Below, one piece after another: positions 35,375 through 44,344 of a stretch of 64,000 nt of DNA (its first letter is position 1; the number at the start of each line of letters is the position of its first letter). Source of the stretch: Streptomyces antimycoticus (lineage in GTDB: Bacteria; Actinomycetota; Actinomycetes; Streptomycetales; Streptomycetaceae); assembly GCF_005405925.1 (NCBI RefSeq), contig NZ_BJHV01000001.1:9548001-9612000 (forward strand), given 5' to 3'. Both the position numbers and the translations under genes were made by a program. Below the pieces are notes generated by a model, which did no database searches, was not told the DNA's origin, and worked only from the letters and a program-made list of their open reading frames with translations.

Positions 35375-36526
35375 ATGCGAGACGTCGTAGCGCAGATGCA
35401 CCGATGGTGGGGCGAGGGCGAGCCGTTCGCCCGTGCCACGGTGGTGGCGACCTGGCGCTCCTCCCCGCTGCCGCCCGGGACGAGCATGCTGGTCGGGCCC
35501 GATGGCGCCGCGATCGGCAGCGTCTCCGGCGGCTGTGTCGAGGGCGCCGTCTACGAACTGGCGCAGGAGGTGACCGACAGCGGCAGGCCCGTGCTGGAGC
35601 GCTACGGCGTCAGCGACGACGACGCCTTCGCGGTCGGGCTGACCTGCGGCGGAATCATCGATGTGTATGTGGAGCGGGTCGACCCCGAAGGCTTCCCCGA
35701 ACTGGGCGAGGTGGCCACGGCGGTGGCCGCGGGGGAGCCGGTGGCCGAGGTGATCTGCGTGGCCGTCGACGGGCCCGACCCGGAGGGGCGGCTGGGCCGC
35801 CGGCTGGTCGTACGGCCCGAGGGCAGCTCGGGCTCCCTCGGCTCCGCGCGGCTGGACGCGGCCATCGCCGAGGACGCGCGCGGACTGCTGGCCGGCGGGC
35901 GCACCGAGACCCTGCGCTATGGCTACGACGGCACGCGCATGAACGAGGAGCTCACCCTGTTCGTCTCGGTCCACGCCACTCCGCCGAGGATGCTGGTCTT
36001 CGGCGCCGTGGACTTCGCGGCGGCCATGGCCCGGATCGGCGCGTACCTCGGCTATCACGTCACCGTGTGCGACGCCCGGCCGGTCTTCGCCACCGCGCGC
36101 CGCTTCCCCGAGGCGCATGAGGTGGTGACCGACTGGCCGCACCGCTATCTGCGCACCGAGGCGGAGGCGGGCCGGATCGACGAACGCACGGTGGTCTGTG
36201 TGCTCACCCACGACCCGAAGTTCGATGTGCCGCTGCTGGACGTCGCCCTGCGCCTGCCGATGGCCTACGTCGGCGCCATGGGCTCCCGCCGCACCCACGA
36301 CGACCGGCTCCGCCGGTTGCGTGCCACCGGTCTCGGCGAGGACGCACTGGCCCGGCTGGCCTCGCCGATCGGCCTGGACCTCGGCGCCCGCACTCCGGAG
36401 GAGACCGCGATCAGCATCGCGGCCGAGATCATCGCCGACCGCGGAGGCGGCAGCGGCACCCGGCTGACCTCCCTGAGCGGCAGCATCCATCGCCCGCGGT
36501 CGATGCGGCCCGCGGCCGGAGACTGA
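35375..36526 (+). CDS. XdhC/CoxI-family molybdenum-cofactor maturation protein
   Basis: ATG 35375 is chosen (GAGGAGA ten bases upstream); TTG 35366 is an alternative. The 383-residue protein has the XdhC N-terminal domain (FARATVVATWRSSP, GSVSGGCVEGAVYE, GLTCGGIIDVYVE) and a C-terminal Rossmann domain (YVGAMGSRRTHDDR). Family members bind molybdopterin, assist its sulfuration and insert it into the apo-enzyme. It is transcribed away from the oxidoreductase operon from a shared control region, matching PaoD-type partners. Confidence 0.92.
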   Translation: MRDVVAQMHRWWGEGEPFARATVVATWRSSPLPPGTSMLVGPDGAAIGSVSGGCVEGAVYELAQEVTDSGRPVLERYGVSDDDAFAVGLTCGGIIDVYVERVDPEGFPELGEVATAVAAGEPVAEVICVAVDGPDPEGRLGRRLVVRPEGSSGSLGSARLDAAIAEDARGLLAGGRTETLRYGYDGTRMNEELTLFVSVHATPPRMLVFGAVDFAAAMARIGAYLGYHVTVCDARPVFATARRFPEAHEVVTDWPHRYLRTEAEAGRIDERTVVCVLTHDPKFDVPLLDVALRLPMAYVGAMGSRRTHDDRLRRLRATGLGEDALARLASPIGLDLGARTPEETAISIAAEIIADRGGGSGTRLTSLSGSIHRPRSMRPAAGD

Positions 36527-36725
36527 GCCGGGGCCACGGCGCGGGCCGGGGGTCGTCACAATGGTTCCCGGCCCGAATGGATGTAGGAGGAATCGAACCA
36601 GCCGTGGAGACCGCCAGAAGCAGCGACGACGAGATAGAACCCACCGCCCGGGACGACGACACGCCCCCGGAGCCGGGGAGGGCGCCCCCGCCCCGCCGCC
36701 GAAAGCCGGCTGGCGCCGCTGGGTG

Positions 36726-37946
36726 ATGGACACGAGGCCGCTGCGCCACCGCCCCTTCCGACGGCTGTGGACCTCCACCACCGTCACCGCCGTCGGCAGC
36801 CAGCTGACCGCCGTGGCCGTCCCCAAGCAGATCTACGACATCACCGGCTCATCGGCGTGGGTCGGCTACGCCAGCTTCGCGGGGCTCCTCCCGCTGGTGG
36901 TCTTCGCGCTGTGGGGCGGGGTGGTCGCCGACCGGATGGACCGGCGCACCCTGATGCTCGTCACCAACGTGGGCATCGCCGTCACCTCGCTGCTGTTCTG
37001 GGCGCAGTCCTTCGCCGGTCTGGACTCGGTGGCGGTGCTCATGGTGCTGCTCGCCGCCCAGCAGGGCTTCTTCGGCATGAACTCCCCGGCCCGCAGCGCC
37101 TCCGTCGCCCGTCTCGTCCCGGCCGACGAACTGCCCGCCGCGGGCGCCCTGCAGTCCACCGTCGCCCAGACGGGCATGATCATCGGCCCACTGCTCGCGG
37201 GCGCCCTGATCCCCGTCCTCGGCCTGCCCACGCTCTATCTCATCGACGCCGTGGCGCTGTGCATCACCCTGTGGGCCGTCTGGCGGCTGCCCGCCCTGCC
37301 GCCCCTCACCGAGGGCGCCGGGGGCCGGGGCCGGCGCGCCGGGTGGCGCGATGTGGTCGACGGCTTCCGGTACATCGCCGCCCACCGCATCCTGCTGATG
37401 TCCTTCCTCGCGGACATCATCGCCATGGTCTTCGGCATGCCCCGTGCGCTCTTCCCCCAGCTCGCCTCGCACACCTACGCGCCCTGGGGCGAGGGGTTCG
37501 CGCTCGGCCTGCTCTTCGCGGCGATCCCGATCGGCGCGGTGGCCGGCGGTCTGCTGTCCGGGACCTTCTCCCGCGCCCGCCGCCACGGTCTGATGGTCAT
37601 CGCCGCCGTGGCGGCCTGGGGCGTGGCCATCGCCGGATTCGGGCTCAGCCCGAACCTGTGGTGGGCGGTGGCCTTCCTCGCCCTGGCGGGCGTCGCCGAC
37701 ATGGTCTCGATGGTTTTCCGCGGGGCGATCCTCCAGTCGGCCGCCACCGACGACATGCGTGGCCGGATGCAGGGTGTGTTCACCGTGGTGGTGGCGGGCG
37801 GCCCGCGCATCGCCGACCTGCTGCACGGCACCGCGGGCTCCCTCATCGGTGCCCGCGCGGCGGTCGCCGCGGGCGGGCTGCTGGTGGCCGTCAGCACGCT
37901 CGGGCTGGCCGCCGCGGTGCCCGCTTTCCGCCGCTACACGCCCTGA
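36726..37946 (+). CDS. MFS transporter (EntS-like)
   Basis: This 406-residue protein runs from ATG 36726 with about 12 membrane segments. The motif VVADRMDRRTLMLVTN is the MFS loop 2-3 signature, and the family is the MFS_3/EntS type. A better start exists upstream: TAGGAGG followed by GTG 36604 opens an acidic leader that loses frame at a CCCC run (36691-36694). One added base joins it to the transporter through a Pro run and KAGWRRW. The substrate is unknown; EntS relatives export siderophores. Confidence 0.85.
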   Translation: MDTRPLRHRPFRRLWTSTTVTAVGSQLTAVAVPKQIYDITGSSAWVGYASFAGLLPLVVFALWGGVVADRMDRRTLMLVTNVGIAVTSLLFWAQSFAGLDSVAVLMVLLAAQQGFFGMNSPARSASVARLVPADELPAAGALQSTVAQTGMIIGPLLAGALIPVLGLPTLYLIDAVALCITLWAVWRLPALPPLTEGAGGRGRRAGWRDVVDGFRYIAAHRILLMSFLADIIAMVFGMPRALFPQLASHTYAPWGEGFALGLLFAAIPIGAVAGGLLSGTFSRARRHGLMVIAAVAAWGVAIAGFGLSPNLWWAVAFLALAGVADMVSMVFRGAILQSAATDDMRGRMQGVFTVVVAGGPRIADLLHGTAGSLIGARAAVAAGGLLVAVSTLGLAAAVPAFRRYTP

Positions 37947-37952
37947 CGAGGC

Positions 37953-38173
37953 GGCCGCGGCGCGACGCCACAAGGGCCGGGCTACGGCACGACGCCACGA
38001 GGGCCGGCCCGTGGCGCGACCGCACGAGGTCGGTGCCACACCCGCACGACGGCCGTGGCACAACCGCACGTACGAGGTCGGTGGCACAACCGCACGAGGA
38101 GCGCGGGGCACACGGCGCGGTCCTTGTGCGGGCGCGGGGCACACGGCGCGCGGCCGCGGCACACAACGCCACG
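37953..38173. repeat. Imperfect tandem repeat array of GGCACAACCGCACGAGG-type units
   Basis: About eight degenerate units of 22-30 bases, each with a GGCRCRACSSCACGAGG-like core, fill the space between the MFS stop and the gnd terminator. The copies differ enough that no clean period holds. No gene is convincing here. Confidence 0.6.
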
Positions 38174-38218
38174 AGGGCCGTGTCCCCCCGCCGGAACCCG
38201 GCGCGGGGACACGGCCCT
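38174..38218. terminator. Long hairpin terminator after gnd
   Basis: AGGGCCGTGTCCCC pairs perfectly with GGGGACACGGCCCT, and the loop contains a further GCCGG-aac-CCGGC stem. It lies eight bases beyond the gnd stop codon. Confidence 0.88.
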
Positions 38219-38225
38219 CACGACG

Positions 38226-39680
38226 TCAGGCCGTACGCTCGTCGCGGTCGGCGCCCCACATCGTGTGGAACGAACCCTCGCGGTCCACCCGCCGGTAGGT
38301 GTGCGCGCCGAAGAAGTCCCGCTGCCCCTGCACCAGCGCGGCGGGCAGCCGCTCCGAGCGCAGCGCGTCGTAGTACGCCAGCGCCGCCGAGAAGCCCGGC
38401 GCCGGCACGCCCAGCTCGACCGAGGTGGCCACGACTCGCCGCCAGGCGTCCTGCGCCGCGCCCAGCGCCTCGGCGAAGTGGTCGTCGGTGAGCAGCGTGA
38501 CGGGCTTGCGGTCCTTGGCGTACGCCTCGGTGATCCGGTTCAGGAACCGCGCCCGGATGATGCAGCCGCCGCGCCAGATCTTCGCGACCGCCCCCGGGTC
38601 GATGTCCCAGCCGTACTCCTGGCTGCCCGCCTCGATCTGGTGGATGCCCTGGGCGTACGCCACGATCTTCGACGCGTACAGCGCCTGCTCGACATCGTCG
38701 GCGAACCGCTCCGCCGCCGCGCCCGTGAGCTTCTTGCCGGACGGCCCCGGCAGCCCCTGTGAGGCGTCCCGCAGATCCGCGTGGCCGGACAGCGAGCGGG
38801 CGAACACCGCCTCGGCGATCCCGCTCACCGGCACGCCCAGGTCCAGCGCGGTCTGGACGGTCCAGCGGCCGGTGCCCTTCTGCTCGGCCTGGTCCTGCAC
38901 CACGTCCACGAACGGCTTGCCGGTGGCGGCGTCGGTGTGCCCGAGCACCTCGGCGGTGATCTCGATCAGATACGACTCCAGCCGGCCGCCGTTCCAGGTG
39001 CGGAAGACCTCCGCGATCTCGCCCGGCGCCATGCCCAACGCCCGCCGCAGCAGGTCGTACGACTCCGCGATGAGCTGCATGTCCGCGTACTCGATGCCGT
39101 TGTGCACCATCTTCACGAAGTGGCCGGCCCCGTCCGGGCCGATGTGGGTGCAGCACGGCGTGCCGTCCACCTTGGCGGAGATGCTCTCCAGTAGCGGCCC
39201 GAGGGACTTGTAGGATTCCACCGATCCGCCGGGCATGATGCTGGGTCCGTTGAGCGCACCTTCCTCGCCACCGGAGATGCCGGTGCCCACGAAGTGCAGC
39301 CCGCGCTCGCGCAGGGACTTCTCCCGGCGCCGGGTGTCGTCGAAGTGGGCGTTGCCCCCGTCGATGATCACGTCGCCCTCTTCGAGGAGGGGTGCGAACT
39401 CCTCGATGACGGCGTCGGTGGGCGCACCCGCCTTGACCATGATGATCAGCCGCCGGGGCCGCTGCAGGGAGGCGACGAACTCCTCGGCGCTCTCGGCCGG
39501 CACGAAGTTCCCCTCGTGGCCGTGCTCCTCCATCAGCGCCTTGGTCTTGGCGAACGTGCGGTTGTGGAGGGCGACGGTGTGCCCGTGCCGGGCGAAGTTG
39601 CGGGCGAGGTTGCTACCCATGACGGCGAGCCCGGTGACGCCGATCTGGGCGGTCGGCTGGGCGGCGGAAGGGCTGGGCAT
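38226..39680 (-). CDS. gnd: 6-phosphogluconate dehydrogenase, decarboxylating
   Basis: This 484-residue protein starts at ATG 39680, with GGAGTGG upstream. The Rossmann motif GVTGLAVMGSNLARN gives coenzyme binding. GGEEGALNGPSIMPGG and HFVKMVHNGIEY contain the substrate-binding and catalytic Lys (about residue 187). The C-terminal all-helical domain ends FHTMWGADRDERTA. Length matches the long E. coli/yeast type. It converts 6-phosphogluconate to ribulose-5-phosphate and CO2 while making NADPH in the pentose phosphate pathway, supplying reductant for secondary metabolism. It appears to be transcribed alone. Confidence 0.97.
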   Translation of the reverse strand: MPSPSAAQPTAQIGVTGLAVMGSNLARNFARHGHTVALHNRTFAKTKALMEEHGHEGNFVPAESAEEFVASLQRPRRLIIMVKAGAPTDAVIEEFAPLLEEGDVIIDGGNAHFDDTRRREKSLRERGLHFVGTGISGGEEGALNGPSIMPGGSVESYKSLGPLLESISAKVDGTPCCTHIGPDGAGHFVKMVHNGIEYADMQLIAESYDLLRRALGMAPGEIAEVFRTWNGGRLESYLIEITAEVLGHTDAATGKPFVDVVQDQAEQKGTGRWTVQTALDLGVPVSGIAEAVFARSLSGHADLRDASQGLPGPSGKKLTGAAAERFADDVEQALYASKIVAYAQGIHQIEAGSQEYGWDIDPGAVAKIWRGGCIIRARFLNRITEAYAKDRKPVTLLTDDHFAEALGAAQDAWRRVVATSVELGVPAPGFSAALAYYDALRSERLPAALVQGQRDFFGAHTYRRVDREGSFHTMWGADRDERTA

Positions 39681-39697
39681 ACGGTGTTCCACTCCTG

Positions 39698-40369
39698 TCA
39701 CGCGCATCGAATCCTTATGCGAGGCAGCAACGCCGAGGGGAGCGAGGATCTTCCCCATCGGTCAGCCGGATATCGCCCGGCCATAGTTGCACGATGTGCG
39801 CGACGGCGGACGAGTGTCCGAGGAAAGCGGCCGAGGTGTGTCACTTTTCGCACGCCCGGCCGGTGCGCCGGGTTGTGGGGTGTCCACAAGGCGGCTGGTG
39901 GACGGGTGGTGAGCGTGCGATGTGCGCGTGATGGGCTCTCGCCCCAGTTCAGGTTTTCCTGGCCGGCACCTCGTACAGGGCGCAGCTTCGCAGCAACGGC
40001 GTCGTCGTTCACCGCCTGGGCGATCTGTGGGCTGCCGCTGTCCGTTGCCCCGCTGGGACGTGATTCCTCAGCCTCATGGTGGATGATCGTCATCGGATGC
40101 GGGCCCTTGCCCGCGTACGGTGCGCTGTCGGGGTTGTAGGCCCGTTCACCGAGACACACTGCGGTGGAGACCGGACCAGGAGTTTCCTCGTCCGACGGAG
40201 AAACCGAAGGCTCGTCCGGAGTCGTGGGGATGGTCCGCGTCGGAGGTGCTTCTGCTTCCGACTGGTCCTGGGACGAGTTGCTGGTGCATGCGGACACCGC
40301 GATGAGCGCGAAGCAGCTACACAACGTGAGAAAGAACCGCCCCCGGCAGGTAGTCGCTGCGAATACCAC
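39698..40369 (-). CDS. Hypothetical lipoprotein
   Basis: This 223-residue frame starts at GTG 40369, eight bases after GGAGGGGG. The N-terminus has a signal sequence with lipobox-like ALIAVSAC, then an acidic Ser/Thr/Pro stretch with TPGPVSTAVCLGERAYNPDSAPYAGKGPHP. That first 130 residues look genuinely coding. The last 80 (RRAHRATMAGRYPADRW) have the composition of out-of-frame high-GC DNA, so the true C-terminus may differ or the gene may be truncated. The function is unknown. Confidence 0.55.
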   Translation of the reverse strand: MVFAATTCRGRFFLTLCSCFALIAVSACTSNSSQDQSEAEAPPTRTIPTTPDEPSVSPSDEETPGPVSTAVCLGERAYNPDSAPYAGKGPHPMTIIHHEAEESRPSGATDSGSPQIAQAVNDDAVAAKLRPVRGAGQENLNWGESPSRAHRTLTTRPPAALWTPHNPAHRPGVRKVTHLGRFPRTLVRRRAHRATMAGRYPADRWGRSSLPSALLPRIRIRCA

Positions 40370-40556
40370 CGCATCCCCCCTCCGCTGAGCCGCCGACTGG
40401 TCATTCTGATCAACGGGGGCGGTTCGTCAGCCATAGCAGACGCGCAGATTCCCTCTCTCTACGCTGGCCCCCTCCCGAAAGGTTCGCGCTGTAGGTCAGC
40501 TCGCGCTGGAGGTCCCGCTGGAGTTCCGCGGCGGCGCCGCCGAAACGGCACTCGCC

Positions 40557-41093
40557 CTACTTCGCCGGGAAGAGCCGCAGCTTCGCGGTGTCCCCCGCGA
40601 TGGCGAGAACGGCGATCGACAGCTCATTGACGGTGGAGGGCCCGCCCTGGTCGGGGCGCTGCCCGAGCAGGTTGGAGGCGAATCCGCTCGCGTCGACCGC
40701 GCTCAGGTCCACGCCCTCGGCACCGACGGCGCTCACCGTGAACGGCCCCGCCCGAAGGCCGTCGGCGCGCGGGATCTCGGTGCCCTTCGTCACGACGACC
40801 GTGCAGCTTCCGTCTGCGCACGCCCGCAGTTCGGCCGGGGTTGACGGCGTCATCGGCTTCACCGCGGTCGGCGACGGCGATGAGGAGGGCTTCGTGGGCG
40901 TTGGCGAGGCGGGGGACGGTTTGGCCGAACGCGAGGATGCGGCGGGCGCGGGCGCCCCCGTGTCGCCGCCCGAGTCGGAGCCGCAGCCGGTCAGCGCGGC
41001 GGCGAGGGCCAGGACGGAGACGGTCCCGGCCGGGCCGCGCGCCGCAGACAGCCTGGTCCTACGGCGGTGGGCCGGTGATTCTGATGGGGTCAT
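40557..41093 (-). CDS. Hypothetical lipoprotein
   Basis: This 178-residue protein has the lipobox ALAAALTGCGSD at about residues 29-40, followed by an Ala/Ser/Pro/Thr linker and a compact domain of about 90 residues with two cysteines (LRACADGSCTVVVTKGTEIP) that may form a disulfide. It is likely anchored on the outer face of the membrane. I do not recognise the family. Downstream begins the insertion-sequence-bounded region. Confidence 0.75.
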   Translation of the reverse strand: MTPSESPAHRRRTRLSAARGPAGTVSVLALAAALTGCGSDSGGDTGAPAPAASSRSAKPSPASPTPTKPSSSPSPTAVKPMTPSTPAELRACADGSCTVVVTKGTEIPRADGLRAGPFTVSAVGAEGVDLSAVDASGFASNLLGQRPDQGGPSTVNELSIAVLAIAGDTAKLRLFPAK

Positions 41094-41331
41094 GGGACCG
41101 TTCTATACGCGGGTGCCCGGGAGGGGTCCCGCGCGCCCGTCTCGTCGTAGGACTAGGTCTTCTGCCAAGGAATCCTCGTTCGAAGCGGGGCATCGGCCAC
41201 AGGCGCGTGCTCGACAGATTCAGGCGAGCGCCGACGCAAGGTACTCAAGCGCGCAGCCAGTGCCCTTGCGTGTCACGTGTCCCACTCCGGGCGAGTCCAG
41301 GTGGGCGCCAGCGACGAAGTACCCGGAGATG

Positions 41332-41727
41332 CCGCCGCATCGCGGCGGGCAGGCTCTCGGCGAGCGCGGCGAGCGCGGCGAGGACGTCGACGGTCTCATG
41401 GACGTAGCGGCACACGGTTGCCAGGCCGATGCCGAACCCGGCGGCGAGCCGGGTGCAGGTGTCGCCGCAGCGTAGATGGGCGAGGGCAAGGAGGGCCTGC
41501 CGTCCCGGCGTCAGGCGACGCCAGGCTGCCGATCCGCTGCCGGTGGACGGCGAGTTGGCGGGCGAGGAAGCGTAAGGCCGAGCCGGACAGGTCGATCGCT
41601 GACGGGTACGCAAGCACGGAGGCTCCTGGTGTTGCGGTTGCTCTTGGTCGCCAACCCGTCTACCAAGAGCCTCGCCACGTCCACCAACCAGCCCTCGAAC
41701 CTCACCCACCGCCAGGACGGAGGGCTC
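41332..41727 (-). mobile_element. Truncated insertion sequence, copy A (5' end only)
   Basis: The sequence from 41727 leftward (GAGCCCTCCGTCCTGGCGG onward) is nearly identical to the start of copy B at 49118, in the opposite direction. It includes the transposase N-terminus (MLAYPSAIDLSGSALRF) and WRRLTPGRQALLALAHL. It has the same internal frame break as copy B after RQRIGS, and one nine-base duplication (AALAALAESL versus AVLAESL). Similarity stops at GCGATGCGGCGG near 41332, so the catalytic part is missing. The gap 41094-41331 shows no recognisable gene. Confidence 0.85.
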
Positions 41728-41844
41728 AGTGCGACCAAAATGTGCAGATTCCCACCTTCCGCGCAGTCGCGGAGTCGTGCGGCGGATTTCCTCCGATACC
41801 TTGCGGTGGGCATGTCCGTGCGGGTGAAGCAGCGAAAGCCGTTT

Positions 41845-42675
41845 CTATCTGCTCGGCCGCGCGCTGGGCGAGGATCTCGGCGCGGAACCCGCGTCCGGCG
41901 ACGGCGTGTTCGCGTAGCGGCTGATGAACTCGCGGATTTCCCGGGCGACGAGCTCGGGAGACTCGTATGGGGCGAGATGTCCCGCGTCCGACAGGAAGAC
42001 CAGCCGGCCTCCGGGCATCGCACGGACGTCGGCGATCAACTTGTCCTGCGGGGCGATGGTGTCTCTGCCGCCGATGACGTAGCACGTCGGCACGGCGATC
42101 CCGGACAGCTCCTCGAACATGCTCGTGTAAGCACCGCCACCGGTTCCGAGCCAGCTGCGCCAGAACTGCTCTGTGACAGCACTCGTCATCGTGCGTACGA
42201 CGTCGGTCGTCTTGCTCGGGTCCAGCGAGATGGCCCCAATGGCCTCCGTGATGGCTTCGACGTCGCGGAAGGACGTGTGGAACCCTTCGATGACTGGATC
42301 GCCCGCCTCGGTACCGCCCGCGTTCCACGGCATGAGCGCCATGACCGCGAACACCTGGCCGGGCCGGTTCAGAGCGATCCGCACACTGAGCGCGCCACCG
42401 AAGGAGAGACCGACGAGGGCGAAGCGTTCGAGGCCGAGCTCATCACAAGCGTCGATCACCGTTTCGGCGATCCGGGCGAGGCTCGATCCGTCGGCAGGCG
42501 CATCGAGGGAGCCCGCGTGGCCCGGCAGGTCCATGAGAACGAGGCGATAGCCGTCGAGTAGAGGTGCCACCTCGGACCAGCACTTGAGTGAGCACCCGAG
42601 TCCGGGCAGCAGAACGATCGCGTCCGGCCCGTTTCCCCGCTCCTCGTAGTGGATACCGTTGTTCGTCTTCGGCAT
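41845..42675 (-). CDS. Alpha/beta-fold hydrolase of the aromatic catabolic operon (MhpC-like)
   Basis: This 276-residue protein starts at ATG 42675, behind GGAGGAATCC. The oxyanion region is LLPGLGCSLKCW, the nucleophile elbow GLSFGGAL, the acid lies in GGRDTIAP, and the His in SDAGHLAPYE, a complete triad. Such enzymes in mhp-type operons cleave the C-C bond of ring-fission products, though ester hydrolysis is possible. It is the last gene of the operon, 117 bases from the insertion-sequence end. Confidence 0.85.
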   Translation of the reverse strand: MPKTNNGIHYEERGNGPDAIVLLPGLGCSLKCWSEVAPLLDGYRLVLMDLPGHAGSLDAPADGSSLARIAETVIDACDELGLERFALVGLSFGGALSVRIALNRPGQVFAVMALMPWNAGGTEAGDPVIEGFHTSFRDVEAITEAIGAISLDPSKTTDVVRTMTSAVTEQFWRSWLGTGGGAYTSMFEELSGIAVPTCYVIGGRDTIAPQDKLIADVRAMPGGRLVFLSDAGHLAPYESPELVAREIREFISRYANTPSPDAGSAPRSSPSARPSR

Positions 42676-42742
42676 GGGATTCCTCCGTGTGTCACGTGAT
42701 CCGGGACTGTCGTCGGTCGCCGCGCGAGCGGGTGTCACGCCG

Positions 42743-44293
42743 CTACACCAGCGACAGGCTTGCGCGAAGTGAGGCGAGCAGATCCACCACCTCGGAGAGC
42801 CCGGTAGCAGTGCCGTAGACGTAGAAGTCCGGGCGAACCAGCACGGCCACGACGCCGGACTTCTTGAGCCAGTCACTCAGTGCCTCGCCCTCTTCCTGGA
42901 CCCCCTCGGCGCCAAGCACCACGGACCGCAGCCCAATCGCGCACTCGAGTTCCGAGACGGCCGCGGTCGTCGCCGCGTCCGGTTCGACCAAGCTGAACAG
43001 GGTGAACCCGCGGCCAAGCACGTCGTCGGACCGCTCGGCCTTTCCGCCGCTCGTACGCAGAAAGGGCTGTACAGCCAAGTGACCGGCCAGCGGTTGTCCG
43101 TCTCGGAAGCCTGCGCCGACAGGCGGCTCGAACGGTGGCGGAAGCTCGGTCGCCGACCGCATCTCCTCACGACGTTGCGCCGCACGCACGGGGTCGGTCT
43201 CGCAGACGACGGTCCCTACCCGCACCGACTCTTCGATGTAGTCGATGACCTGTGGCCTTCTCGAGAGCGTGTACAGGTCCAGCATCTTCGGGTCCGCGGC
43301 GCCGGTCAGCACGAGGTCGAGCATCCAGCCGAGGGATGCGGCGTCTCGGATACCAGAGCTCATGCCCTGTCCGAGGAATGGCGGCATGACGTGAGCAGCG
43401 TCACCGGCAAGCAGAATCGACCGGTGGCGGAACGTATCGGCCACGATGGATCGGAACTGGTAGACGGTCTGCCGGATCACCTCCCCCTCCTGTGGGCCGA
43501 TCCAGGGCCTGAGCAACTCCCAGACGCGTTCCGGCTTCACCATCTCGGTGGGATCGTCGCCCTCGACGAGCATGAACTCCCAGCGGAAGTACCGCTGAGC
43601 CACCCGGCCCATGTGGTTCGGCCTCGCGGGGTCGAGTACCTGGCCGGTGTCCGGGATGTCCAGGGTCGGGGCGCCAGGCCGAGGCCGGACGTCGACGACC
43701 AGCCAGTCGCCCCGGAAACCGAGATCTTTCGTCGGAATTCCGCAGAGCGTGCGTACCGCGCTGTTGGCGCCGTCTGCCCCGACCACATAGCGAGCGGTGA
43801 CGACGCCGCCGTGTGCCAACGTCGCCACCAAGTGGTCGGCCCCTTGGCACAGGTCGACCAGCTCCGCACCGAAACGGACGTCCACAGTGGATGCTCCGCG
43901 GACTGCCGCGTCCAGGGCGTCCTCGAGTTCCGGCTGGTAGAAGTGGTATGACGCGTCCCAGCCGGAGGGAGCGGCCCATTCCCTTGGCAGACGAGAAATC
44001 ACGCTTCCATCGGGATCGAGGAATTCATACACACGAGCTGGTTCGGCAATGCGCCGTACATCGTCGGCAATGCCCAAAGACTGAAAGACGCGCATGATTT
44101 CGTGATCGAAGTGTCCGGCTCGTGGCGTTTCGTAGCGCCCGACCCGCCGTTCGCACACCAGCACGCGGTGCCCCGACGCCCCCAGTAGAGCAGCCAGGGT
44201 CTGACCGACCGGGCCGTACCCGATGATGAGGACATCCGCATCCACGGCATCCGGCGTGATCGTGGATGTGCGGGGTTCATCGGCAAGCTTCAT
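42743..44293 (-). CDS. MhpA-like FAD-dependent aromatic hydroxylase
   Basis: This 516-residue flavoprotein starts at ATG 44293, with GAAGGG upstream. FAD motifs are DVLIIGYGPVGQTLAALLG, VVGADGANSAVRTL, and SILLAGDAAHVMPPFLGQGMSSG. The C-terminal thioredoxin-like domain, present in MhpA and phenol hydroxylases, extends from about residue 400 (FTLFSLVEP onward). Closest in plan to 3-(3-hydroxyphenyl)propionate hydroxylase and relatives, it would add an OH next to an existing phenolic OH using NAD(P)H and oxygen, preparing the ring for the extradiol enzyme encoded in the same operon. The actual substrate is not determined. Confidence 0.88.
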   Translation of the reverse strand: MKLADEPRTSTITPDAVDADVLIIGYGPVGQTLAALLGASGHRVLVCERRVGRYETPRAGHFDHEIMRVFQSLGIADDVRRIAEPARVYEFLDPDGSVISRLPREWAAPSGWDASYHFYQPELEDALDAAVRGASTVDVRFGAELVDLCQGADHLVATLAHGGVVTARYVVGADGANSAVRTLCGIPTKDLGFRGDWLVVDVRPRPGAPTLDIPDTGQVLDPARPNHMGRVAQRYFRWEFMLVEGDDPTEMVKPERVWELLRPWIGPQEGEVIRQTVYQFRSIVADTFRHRSILLAGDAAHVMPPFLGQGMSSGIRDAASLGWMLDLVLTGAADPKMLDLYTLSRRPQVIDYIEESVRVGTVVCETDPVRAAQRREEMRSATELPPPFEPPVGAGFRDGQPLAGHLAVQPFLRTSGGKAERSDDVLGRGFTLFSLVEPDAATTAAVSELECAIGLRSVVLGAEGVQEEGEALSDWLKKSGVVAVLVRPDFYVYGTATGLSEVVDLLASLRASLSLV

Positions 44294-44344
44294 GTGTCCC
44301 AACCCTTCGCTTACACCGGAGCGTGTACGTGCCGGAAGGCCACC

